From NCBI RefSeq assembly GCF_004341375.1, contig NZ_SLXO01000008.1, positions 1-64,000 on the forward strand: DNA of 64,000 bases, read 5' to 3'. A model generated the notes under the pieces. That model saw only the letters and a program-made list of their open reading frames with translations, did not search any database and was not told the origin of the DNA. Each line of letters starts with the position of its first letter. Positions within the stretch are counted from its first letter, which is position 1. The position numbers were made by a program, and so were the translations under genes. The stretch is from Rhodothalassium salexigens DSM 2132 (lineage in GTDB: Bacteria > Pseudomonadota > Alphaproteobacteria > Sphingomonadales > Rhodothalassiaceae). This document shows, piece by piece, positions 36,874 through 44,817 of the stretch.

Positions 36874-37584
36874 ATGATTATGGTTTTGCGTGTTTTGCTG
36901 GTCGCTGCGTGTTTTCTCGCGGCGGCTCCTCGGGCCAGTGCCGGGCCGGTCTCCCAGGTTATCGACTTCCGCGATCAGACGTTCGCCGCGGCGGACGGCG
37001 ACCATGCGTATGCCGGCACGCTCGCCGGGTCGAACATCGGTTTCACGATCAAGGCCTATGGTCCGTGCCTGTTCTGCGATTGGCAGCGCGAGGAGATCTC
37101 TTGGCGCGCCGATGATGGCTTTGGGGTCGACAGCGATCCCTTCGATACCCGCGATCATCGTATCAACGGTGCCGAAATGCTGGTGATCACGTTCGACGAC
37201 GTGGTCGGCCTGACCGGCATGATGTTCGCCGAGTTCGATCATCATTGGCTTTGGGGCACCGATGTGGCCGCCATGGTCATGGACGGCGAGCAGCGCACAC
37301 AGATGAGGGTCGGGGCCGACTCGGTGGTGCGTCACGCTCTCGACCCGGGCGGCGATGGCGCCGAGTACCTCGATGCGAACAATGGCGAGGGGCTGATCTG
37401 GTTCGACGAGGTCATGCCGGTGAAGACCTTGCACCTGTATTCTGGCGCGGTCGGGCTTCTGGATGACTTCGCCCTGATGGGGCTGATGCACACGCCGGTT
37501 CAGATGCCGGTGCCGGCCACCGGGCTTGCGCTGGGCCTCGGGCTGGGCTTGGTCGGGCTGGCGCGGCGCCGCCGCACCGGCTGA
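36874..37584 (+). CDS. PEP-CTERM-type sorting-domain protein, predicted exosortase substrate
   Basis: This 236-residue secreted protein has an N-terminal signal peptide (VLRVLLVAACFLAAAPRASA) and a 26-residue C-terminal tail: MPVPATG, a Gly/Leu membrane segment LALGLGLGLVGLA, and RRRRTG. The sorting motif is PVP in place of PEP. The mature part holds a CLFC cysteine pair near residue 67 and Asp/His-rich stretches (FDHHWLWG), with no recognised catalytic domain. AGAGGGT precedes the ATG. It lies beside prsKR and the deacetylase and is probably another client of the exosortase at 17988. Confidence 0.8.
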   Translation: MIMVLRVLLVAACFLAAAPRASAGPVSQVIDFRDQTFAAADGDHAYAGTLAGSNIGFTIKAYGPCLFCDWQREEISWRADDGFGVDSDPFDTRDHRINGAEMLVITFDDVVGLTGMMFAEFDHHWLWGTDVAAMVMDGEQRTQMRVGADSVVRHALDPGGDGAEYLDANNGEGLIWFDEVMPVKTLHLYSGAVGLLDDFALMGLMHTPVQMPVPATGLALGLGLGLVGLARRRRTG

Positions 37585-38027
37585 AAAACGACCCCGGAGC
37601 AGACCGCCCCGGCTGGACGCCGGTCTCGGGCAACCGGTAGCCGCGATCCCATCCGATCCGCGGGTCGTGGCGTCGGATGGCCGGGCGGTGTATCCGCCGC
37701 AGGGCGGTCGCCGCTGCGGCCGGTTCCTTCCGCGCGGTCCGATGCCGTCGCTGGCCGGTCTTGCGCTGGCCGGGGACCATGGGGCTGCTGCAGACACGAA
37801 AGCCGCTGCCGATATCCTGTCGGTGGCGGCATATTGTTTGGGGCGTCCGCTTCGGCCGCGATCGTCCGCCCCTCCTGCCCCTCCCGCCTCGCCGCACGGA
37901 TGATGGCTTGTTCGCCGCGCGCCGGCCGCCCGTATCGGGCTGACGCCGGGGCGCGGTCCATGTCCCCGGGCAGCCGACCGCTACCACTCTGAGCCATGGC
38001 CTTCCGAGATGGGCAGCCCGAGCCCGT
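37585..38027. other. 443-base region without a recognisable gene
   Basis: Open frames exist here because of high GC, but none has a ribosome-binding site or resembles a protein family. The frame of the receptor fragment at 38028 continues open upstream for some distance without receptor-like sequence, so the lost 5' part of that gene probably ended at a junction near 38,030. Confidence 0.5.
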
Positions 38028-39102
38028 TTGGGCGACCAGTCCAATGTCTGGCAGGTGCCCAATGGTGGGACGCCGCTGCCCACCTCCCCCGGTTTCGCGG
38101 CCGATCAGGGGCCGTTCCAGTCTCCGGCGCCGAGCACGGTGATCAATGACGAGCACGGCAACCCGCTGACGTTCGGGCCCAGCGGTCAGTTGATGACCTT
38201 TGAGCAGGCCAGGCTCGGCGACATCGACACCATGTTCTTCTCGCGCAACGCCGATTGCGGCAACAACGATCTCGTCACCTGTCTGCCCGAGACCAACACC
38301 CTGGTGTCGCCTCTGGATCGCTGGGTGGTCACCGACCCCACGCCGAGCCAGACCACCATCAATGGTGAGCGCTATGCCCTCGCGCTCGACGCGGTGCGCG
38401 ATCCCAATACCGGCGACATCGTCTGCCGGGTCAATACGCTCGACGATCTGGACCTGCCCGGCGACGGGTCGCTCTGCCAGCCCAACGTGCCCACCGACAT
38501 CGAAGAGTGTCTGCCGTTCAACCCCTTCGGCATCAGTCAGAACGACCAGGATGTGTTGAACTACCTGCTTCAGGACCAGGTTCAGTTCAGCGAAATCACC
38601 CAGCAGGTGGCCGGCGCCAACATCAGCGGCGCATTGTTCGACCTGCCGGCCGGCGCAGTGTCCCTGGTACTCGGCTTCGTCCACCGCGAGGAGGGGGGGG
38701 CGTTCAATGGGGGCCAGGGCACCAATATCAACCCCAACCAGCGGGTGCAGAATGTGGGCGGCAGCTTCAACTCCGATGAGTTTTATGGCGAGGTGCTGAT
38801 CCCGGTGATCGCCAACGGCACCGCCTTCGGCGCCGATCTGCCGCTGATCGATTTTGTCGAGGTCAACTCGGCGGCGCCCGAGTCACGCGACACGAGACAT
38901 CACCGAATTCCCGGCCTTTCGCCCGTACAACACCACGTGCCGCTATGAACTCACCGACAATCTGTCGGCGCGGCTGGTGGTCGACAATGTGCTGGACAAG
39001 GTGGACAGCCCGCTTCTGTCGGCCAGCATCGGCGGCACCGACAATCTGTTCAATGACATCGTCGGCCGTCAGTTCACCTTCGGGTTGCAGGCGGCCTTCT
39101 GA
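38028..39102 (+). pseudogene. TonB-dependent receptor remnant, 5'-truncated and internally deleted
   Basis: Residues encoded from about 38,034 read as the mid-barrel of a large TonB-dependent receptor, with a disulfide-loop segment (NADCGNNDLVTCLPE) and strand-rich repeats such as NGRQ-type turns; the stretch ends SLVLGFVHREEGGAF. There is no signal peptide, TonB box or plug. After about 38,880 the frame changes. The C-terminal end resumes in a different frame (YELTDNLSARLVVDNVLDK ... QFTFGLQAAF), with a normal terminal aromatic residue and stop at 39,100-39,102. The middle of the barrel is missing between the two. A good terminator still follows at 39111. It is best read as a decayed gene, though a sequence error at the frame change cannot explain the missing plug. 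Confidence 0.8.
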
Positions 39103-39110
39103 CCCGGTCT

Positions 39111-39145
39111 GGCGCCGACCCGAAACCGGGTCGGCGCCACGTTTT
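39111..39145 (+). terminator. rho-independent terminator of the receptor remnant
   Basis: A 12-base perfect stem GGCGCCGACCCG / CGGGTCGGCGCC with loop AAAC is followed by ACGTTTT. It lies eight bases after the stop of the remnant, showing the 3' end of the ancestral unit is preserved. Confidence 0.85.
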
Positions 39146-39494
39146 CCCGGCACCGATTCAAAAAATGCGCGGCGATTGCTGCCGCCACACCGAGCGGCTT
39201 TGCGTGCGGCGGGCATCGGCGGACCCGCATGATCGTGCAACGAAGGTTTATTTTCTCGTCGGGCGGCCATATTTCAGGATGACTATAAAGACATTGCTGC
39301 TGTTGTGTTTTTGCAACATCCGCATTTTTCGACATCTCTTGGTTCGGATAATCACTTTACAGGCTTCGGATCGCCCGATCTAATCACCTCGGTGACTTGG
39401 GGTTTTTGGCAATAATGTGCCGGCCGGGCTGAGTCGGCAGTCGCGAACCGGACAATAGGCGCCCAAGGGACACGATACCAACCGACAAGTCTGT
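39146..39494. other. 349-base AT-richer upstream region of the large receptor
   Basis: This gap has lower GC than the surroundings and presumably carries the promoter of the receptor at 39495. GATAAT occurs at about 39,347 without a good -35 partner. A TTGGCAATAATGTGCC sequence near 39,407 resembles a sigma-54 site but its spacing is one base short. No gene is supported. Confidence 0.4.
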
Positions 39495-42400
39495 ATGAGG
39501 GAACGCACAACGATGACAGACGGCTTGATTAAACGAACGGCGCTGTTTGGGACGTCGGCGGTGGCGCTGCTCTGTGCCACGGCCGGGGCGACGGCGCAGG
39601 CGGCGAACGACCAGCAGGACGCGACGCTGGAAGTGGAAGAAATCGTGGTGACCGGCTCGCGGCTGGCCAACACCAACATCAGCTCGCCGGTGCCGGTGGT
39701 GCAGATCGGCTCGGAACAGATCGACAGCCGGGGCGCGGTGCGGATCGAAGAAGTGCTGAACGTGCTGCCGTCGGCCTTCGGGGCGCAGACCAGCTCGGCG
39801 GTGAACGGGGCCACGGGCACGTCAACCGTCGACCTGCGCGGGCTCGGCGCGGTGCGGACCCTGCCGCTGATCGACGGCAAGCGTCTGCCCTTCGGCTCGG
39901 ACAGCTCGGCTGCGGCCAACCTGGATATCGTGCCCACCCAGTTGATCGAACGGGTCGACGTGGTCACCGGCGGCGCCTCGGCCATCTACGGCTCGGACGC
40001 GGTCGCGGGTGTGGTCAACTTCGTGCTCAAGGACGACTTCGAGGGCATCGAGTTCGACGGCCAGGTGGGCTTCCACCATTCGGGCAACAGCAACAGCTTC
40101 ATGGAGAATGTGACCGCGGCGGCCGGTTTCCCCGATGCGGAATCCACCGCCGACGGGCGCGATGTGTTCGCCACCCTGACCGTCGGCGCCAACAGCCCCG
40201 ACGGCCGCGGCAACATCACCGCCCATGTGGCCTACCAGAACCAGAACGCCATCCTGCAAGGCGACCGCGACATCAGCGCCTGTGCCATCGGCTCCAATGA
40301 CGGTCCGTTGGGCTTCGGCGGCATCGGCTGCGTCGGCTCGTCCAACTTCCGCCGCTTCAACACCGATCTGGGCGCCCTGTTCCAGCAGGAAGACGGCACG
40401 CTCGTGCCGCTGGTCGGCGGTCCGGCGCAGACCTACAATTTCGGTCCGCTGAACTACTTCCAGCGCCCGAATGAGCGCTTCAATCTCTACACCCGCGGCC
40501 ATTACGACATCACCGACAATATGGAAGTGTTCATGGACCTGTCGTTCATGAACAACAACACAGCCGCGCAGATCGCGCCGTCGGCGTCGTTCAACCGGCC
40601 GTTCCAGATCAACTGCGACAACCCGCTGCTGCAAAACGGTCTCGGGCCCAATGGCGAGGGCGTGGGCACCTTCTTCGACGCGCTCGGCTGCGGCGCCATC
40701 ATCGAAGCGTTCGAGAACGGCGAGCGCGACAATGTGGATCGGGCGTTCTTCAACAGCCACCGCAACGTGGAAGGCGACCCGCGGGTCTCGGAGTTGGATA
40801 ACACCAACTGGCGGATCGTCACCGGCTTCCGCGGCGAACTGTTCGACAACTTCCAGTGGGAGACGTTCGGCCAGTTCTCGCGCGTCAAGACTCAGGACAT
40901 CTCGCGTAACGACCTCAACTTCGATCGGGTGCAACAGGCGCTGTTCGTCGTCGAAGGCCCCAATGGCCAGCCGATTTGTGACCCGGCCCGCAACCCCGAC
41001 GCCGGCTGCGTGCCGTGGAACATTCTTGGCCGGACCGCCGATGGCCAGAGCCTGGTCACCCAGGATGCGGTCGACTTCGTCCAGGGCGTCGGCATCACCG
41101 TGGGCGAGACCAACCAGCGCGTGGTTGGCGGCACCATCCAGGGCGACTTCGGCCGCTATGGCCTGACCTCGCCGTTCGCCGAGGATGGCGTCTCGGCGCT
41201 GGCCGGCTTTGAATACCGGAAGGACGAACTGGAGCGGATCCCCGACGATGTCTCGCAGATCCCGGGCGGCCGCGGCTTGACCGGCGTCGGCGGCGGCACT
41301 CTGCCGGTGTCGGGCCAGGTCGAGGTGTTCGAGCTGTTCATGGAGACCCAGATCCCGATCGTCCAGGACGCGCCGTTTATCCGCGAACTGTCGCTGAGCG
41401 GTGCCTACCGCCGGTCGCAGTATTCGACCAAGGGCGACGATCCGATCACCGGCAATCCGACGTCGAACGACTTCGGCACCAACACCTTCTTCGTCGGCAC
41501 CAACTATGCGCCGGTGGACGACATCCGCTTCCGGGTGCAGTTCCAGCGCGCGATCCGGGCGCCGAACGTGTTCAACCTGTTCCTGACCCAGAACACCGGT
41601 CTGGTGGACCTGGCGACCGGCCCGAACGGCCTGTTCGATCCGTGCGCCGGCACCACCGATCCGACCGACAGCATCCCCTCGCCCTCGGCCAGCCTCGCCC
41701 AATGCCAGAACACCGGCGTCACGGCGGCGCAGTACGGCACCATCGAGGACAACCCGGCGGGTCAGTACAACATCGTCACCAGCGGCAATGCGGATCTGGA
41801 AGCCGAGGTGTCGGATACCTTCACCGTCGGCACGGTGTGGACGCCGTCCTACCTGCCCGGCTTCTCGTTGGCGGTCGATTACTTCAACATCACCATCGAC
41901 GGGGCGATCGCCACGATCCCGGCCCAGACCACGCTTGACCGCTGTATCGCCAATGGCGACGAGCGGTTCTGTAGCCTGATCCAGCGCGACCAGTTCGGCA
42001 CGCTGTGGCTCGACAACTCGAACTTCGAGGGCATTCGCACGCCGCTCGACAACATCGCCCAGTTGAAGACCACCGGTGTGGACTTCTCGGCCAAATACTC
42101 CTTCGACCTGGAGGCCATCGGCCTGGGCAATGCCGGGACGCTGAACCTCGACTATAACGCCACCTGGCTGCGGTCGAACTCGTTCACGCCCATCGAGGGC
42201 ACCGACGAGGTGGAGTGTCAGGGCCTCTACCGTGGCGGCTGCGGGGTGCCGAACCCGGAATATCGCCACATCTTCCTGGCCAACTGGCAGACGCCTTGGG
42301 ATGTGGGCGTCACCGCTACCTGGCGCTACTTCGGCGATGTGGAGTTGAACGGGACCTCCGGCAACCCGGTGGATGCGGTGCTCGAAACCCGCAACTATCT

Positions 42401-42584
42401 GGACCTGGTGGTGCGTTGGCAGGCCACCGACTTCGCCGAATTCCGCCTCGGCGCCAACAACCTGCTGAACAATCAGGCGCCGATCACCACGTCGGCGGGG
42501 ACCGCGCCGGGCAACGGCAACACGTTCCCTGCGTCCTATGACATCGACCGGTTCATCTTCTTCGGCGTCAACTTCCGCTACTAA
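39495..42584 (+). CDS. TonB-dependent outer-membrane receptor, 1029 residues
   Basis: The protein has a signal peptide (residues ~13-35, ending ATAQA), a TonB-box-like segment VEEIVVTGSR, and a plug domain with SSPVPVVQIGSEQ and the DLRGLGAVRTLPLIDGKR region (read as parts), then GGASAIYGSDAVAGVVNF. The large barrel has many paired cysteines in predicted extracellular loops (for example CDPARNPDAGC, CIANGDERFC, CQGLYRGGC), and it ends FFGVNFRY with a terminal aromatic residue. This is the long, disulfide-rich receptor class common in carbohydrate- and peptide-scavenging alphaproteobacteria; the ligand is unknown. An in-frame ATG at 39513, nine bases after GAGGGA, is the likelier true start. 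Confidence 0.93.
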   Translation: MRERTTMTDGLIKRTALFGTSAVALLCATAGATAQAANDQQDATLEVEEIVVTGSRLANTNISSPVPVVQIGSEQIDSRGAVRIEEVLNVLPSAFGAQTSSAVNGATGTSTVDLRGLGAVRTLPLIDGKRLPFGSDSSAAANLDIVPTQLIERVDVVTGGASAIYGSDAVAGVVNFVLKDDFEGIEFDGQVGFHHSGNSNSFMENVTAAAGFPDAESTADGRDVFATLTVGANSPDGRGNITAHVAYQNQNAILQGDRDISACAIGSNDGPLGFGGIGCVGSSNFRRFNTDLGALFQQEDGTLVPLVGGPAQTYNFGPLNYFQRPNERFNLYTRGHYDITDNMEVFMDLSFMNNNTAAQIAPSASFNRPFQINCDNPLLQNGLGPNGEGVGTFFDALGCGAIIEAFENGERDNVDRAFFNSHRNVEGDPRVSELDNTNWRIVTGFRGELFDNFQWETFGQFSRVKTQDISRNDLNFDRVQQALFVVEGPNGQPICDPARNPDAGCVPWNILGRTADGQSLVTQDAVDFVQGVGITVGETNQRVVGGTIQGDFGRYGLTSPFAEDGVSALAGFEYRKDELERIPDDVSQIPGGRGLTGVGGGTLPVSGQVEVFELFMETQIPIVQDAPFIRELSLSGAYRRSQYSTKGDDPITGNPTSNDFGTNTFFVGTNYAPVDDIRFRVQFQRAIRAPNVFNLFLTQNTGLVDLATGPNGLFDPCAGTTDPTDSIPSPSASLAQCQNTGVTAAQYGTIEDNPAGQYNIVTSGNADLEAEVSDTFTVGTVWTPSYLPGFSLAVDYFNITIDGAIATIPAQTTLDRCIANGDERFCSLIQRDQFGTLWLDNSNFEGIRTPLDNIAQLKTTGVDFSAKYSFDLEAIGLGNAGTLNLDYNATWLRSNSFTPIEGTDEVECQGLYRGGCGVPNPEYRHIFLANWQTPWDVGVTATWRYFGDVELNGTSGNPVDAVLETRNYLDLVVRWQATDFAEFRLGANNLLNNQAPITTSAGTAPGNGNTFPASYDIDRFIFFGVNFRY

Positions 42585-42618
42585 GACACGCCGGGTCCGA
42601 ACCGACCGAAAAAAATCG

Positions 42619-42651
42619 CCGCGCCCCTTGCGAGGGGCGCGGTTTTTTTTT
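42619..42651 (+). terminator. strong rho-independent terminator
   Basis: A 10-base perfect stem CCGCGCCCCT / AGGGGCGCGG with a TGCG loop is followed by nine T residues, 34 bases after the receptor stop. Confidence 0.95.
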
Positions 42652-42677
42652 GGCCATGGTTCGCGGCGGGGCGCTGT

Positions 42678-43262
42678 CTACCAGCCGCCGGTGCCGGGTG
42701 GGCCCTTGATCGGGCCGGTCAGGTCCGGCGTGACCCAGCCGGCATAGAATTGCCCTGGCTGCGGCGTCGCCACATGGGCGCCGACACAGCAGCGGTCCAT
42801 GGCTGCGGGGTAGAACGCGTAATGGTCCAGCAGCCGCTCATAGCCCATGCCCAGATCGGTCAGGGGTGTCTCCAAACAAAACACCGCGCGCTGGGCGCGC
42901 CGGGTGCCGACCACCAGATCGTCATAGGCCGCAATTCCTTTCCATTCGCACAGCGTCCGATGCGGGTTTGCCACCAGGCAGTCGGTCGCAACATCGGCGG
43001 CGGGAAAGTAGTACACCGGCGCGCTCGCGGTTTCACACACCGCAAGGACGGCGTTGCTGTCGGCGATGCGCCGTCCGGCAAAGTCGACCGTGCAACGGGC
43101 GTCCACCGCGTCGACCCGTGGCGGGCGGGGAAAATCCCAGACCGATCGCTGACCGGGATTCGGCGTGACAATGTCGTGGGGCCGGGGCCGGTCGCGCCAC
43201 GCCAACCGCGCCGTCTGGATCTCCGGCATCAGGCGGTCCAAGTCGATGGGGGGGCTTGGCAT
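42678..43262 (-). CDS. DUF427 domain protein
   Basis: This 194-residue protein has the DUF427 fold signature: WDFPRPPRVDAVDARCTVDF, then VCETASAPVYYFPAADVA and CEWKGIAAYDDLV, and a final FYAGWVTPDLTGPIKGPPGT. The signature covers most of the chain from residue 40. The biochemical role of DUF427 proteins is not established. ATG at 43262 follows GAGAGGG and is preferred to the longer open frame. It converges on the large receptor, sharing the terminator region, and is not obviously part of an operon. Confidence 0.9.
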   Translation of the reverse strand: MPSPPIDLDRLMPEIQTARLAWRDRPRPHDIVTPNPGQRSVWDFPRPPRVDAVDARCTVDFAGRRIADSNAVLAVCETASAPVYYFPAADVATDCLVANPHRTLCEWKGIAAYDDLVVGTRRAQRAVFCLETPLTDLGMGYERLLDHYAFYPAAMDRCCVGAHVATPQPGQFYAGWVTPDLTGPIKGPPGTGGW

Positions 43263-43502
43263 GTCAAAACCCTCTCGGCGCCGCCGTCGCCCGGCACCGG
43301 AAAAAGCTGTGATAGCAAGGCGCGGCGAGGCCGCCGGGTCGGTGCCCGGCCACGCCGGACACCTTGGGCGTTTGCCGCTTGCTCTCAAGCGCGCCACAAC
43401 CCGAAGGGCGCGCCCGACCCTTTTGGCGCCCGCACCCCAAAGGCGGTGCGCCGGCCTCACCGCTTCACCCGTTGAGTTTAGCGCGGTGCGGCTGGGAGAG
43501 AA

Positions 43503-43529
43503 GACCCGGCGGGCCCGGCCCGCCGGGTC
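43503..43529 (-). terminator. hairpin after the phytase gene, probable terminator
   Basis: A perfect 12-base inverted repeat (GACCCGGCGGGC and its complement) with a 3-base centre lies 30 bases after the phytase stop. On the minus strand it is followed by TTCTCTCC, a weak T-tract. Confidence 0.6.
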
Positions 43530-43558
43530 GTTGCGCCGCAGGGCGGCGATTGCGCCGG

Positions 43559-44650
43559 TCAGCGATCGAGCAGGGGCGCGATGCGGCGCCAGTCGACGAG
43601 CTTAAAGTTCTGAGCGGCTTTCGGCATGTCGTCGGCGGGGCGGCCGTCGCCGTCGACGCCGGGCTCGACGTTGAAGCCATCTTGAACCACCAACAGACCT
43701 TGCGGGTAGTCGGCGCCCAAGGGTGCGGGCGTGGCGGCGATGCCGTCGGTCTCCTGGGTGCCGTCGATGCCGGCCCTGGCGTCGGCGGCGATGCGGAACC
43801 GGGCGACCGGCTGCGGCGCGTCGGCACGGGTCAGCACGTGATAGCTGTCGTCGCCCTGGGACGAGATCAGGATATAGCCGCTTTCCTCGCCGGTCTCGTA
43901 GAGCGTGACGCCTTCGATGTCGGCCTTGGGCGCGGCCGCGTCGCCGACCGCGTAGAACAGCGTCTTGGCGCCGTCGGCGAGGCCGCTGCGCGTGGTCGGC
44001 ACCGCCCACAGGCCGGCCACCTCTTCGCCCACATAGAGCCGGTCATACTCCCCGTCGTGCACGCAGCCCTCGATCTGGCTGTCGAAGAAGGCGGGCTTGA
44101 GCGCTTCGGGGCTGTCGTCGGTGGGGTCGGTGATCCGATAGGGCTGCACATAGCCTTGCTTGTGGGCCACATAGACCACCGGGCCGGCATCGGTGCGGCC
44201 CATGCACAGTCCATAGGGCTCGGGCCCGACCGAGAAGCGGCCGATCTGTTCAGCGCCCGCGGCGGTGACCGAGAACAGCACCACGGAATCGTCGCTGCGG
44301 TTGCTGGCCGCCGCCAGGTCGCCGGACCACTGGCCGGTGGCGACGCCCTGGATCAGGTCCACATTGTTGAGCCGGCCGGTGGCCAGCATCTGGCGTTCGG
44401 CGCCGTCGAGCCCGTAGACGCGCAGGCCGGCGGTCTTGTCGGTGCCGAGGATCAGGCTGTGCGCCGGGTCGTCCGGGTTGACCCAGATCGCCGCATCGTC
44501 GGCGGCGTCGTCGAGGGTGTCGACGGTGTCGGTCTCGGCGCTGGGCGACACCGACGCCGGCAACGTCTGTTGGGCGAGGGCGGCCGGAGCGGCTCCGAGC
44601 GCCAGGGCCAGTGCCAGGGTGGTGGTGGTAAGAACAGGGTAGTTCATCAT
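43559..44650 (-). CDS. beta-propeller phytase (3-phytase)
   Basis: This protein of 363 residues has a signal peptide (LALALALGAAPAALAQ) and a six-bladed beta-propeller phytase pattern. It shows the DDAAIWVNPDDPAHSLILGT start, NNVDLIQG, SNRSDDSVVLF, IEGCVHDGEYDRLYVGEE and IEGVTLYE, all rich in the Asp/Glu calcium- and phosphate-binding positions. It should release phosphate from phytate in the periplasm or outside. ATG at 44650 is taken as the start because AAGAGA precedes it; an adjacent ATG at 44647 and an upstream in-frame start are alternatives. The receptor at 44818-47241 is just upstream on the same strand, a common pairing. Confidence 0.9.
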   Translation of the reverse strand: MMNYPVLTTTTLALALALGAAPAALAQQTLPASVSPSAETDTVDTLDDAADDAAIWVNPDDPAHSLILGTDKTAGLRVYGLDGAERQMLATGRLNNVDLIQGVATGQWSGDLAAASNRSDDSVVLFSVTAAGAEQIGRFSVGPEPYGLCMGRTDAGPVVYVAHKQGYVQPYRITDPTDDSPEALKPAFFDSQIEGCVHDGEYDRLYVGEEVAGLWAVPTTRSGLADGAKTLFYAVGDAAAPKADIEGVTLYETGEESGYILISSQGDDSYHVLTRADAPQPVARFRIAADARAGIDGTQETDGIAATPAPLGADYPQGLLVVQDGFNVEPGVDGDGRPADDMPKAAQNFKLVDWRRIAPLLDR

Positions 44651-44708
44651 GCTGGATCTCTTTGAAGGGGAACGCAAGGGGCCGCCGGATCGCCGCCACC
44701 CTTACCCC

Positions 44709-44741
44709 GCGCCCCTCTGCCGCTGGGTGGCAGAGGGGCGC
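44709..44741. other. 13-base perfect hairpin between receptor and phytase genes
   Basis: GCGCCCCTCTGCC and its exact complement flank a 7-base loop in the 167-base gap between the receptor stop and the phytase start. Neither side carries a T-tract, so it looks less like a terminator than an mRNA-stability or processing hairpin. Confidence 0.6.
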
Positions 44742-44817
44742 GCTGGCCAAAGGCCAGGGACAGGGGGGCGAGCCTGCAGGGCCGGGTGCCGTCCGGCGCG
44801 GGTCCGCCGCAGCGGGC

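Noticed and set aside
39165-39383. A 72-residue frame upstream of the large receptor
   Set aside because: It has no ribosome-binding site, overlaps the previous gene's terminator region and its composition is not protein-like.
39406-39425. TTGGCAATAATGTGCC upstream of the large receptor
   Set aside because: The spacing between GG and GC is nine rather than ten bases, which sigma-54 does not tolerate.
39822-42269. An 815-residue open frame on the minus strand
   Set aside because: It is an antisense shadow of the large TonB-dependent receptor, with no ribosome-binding site and low-complexity Arg/Ala/Val/Gly-rich composition.
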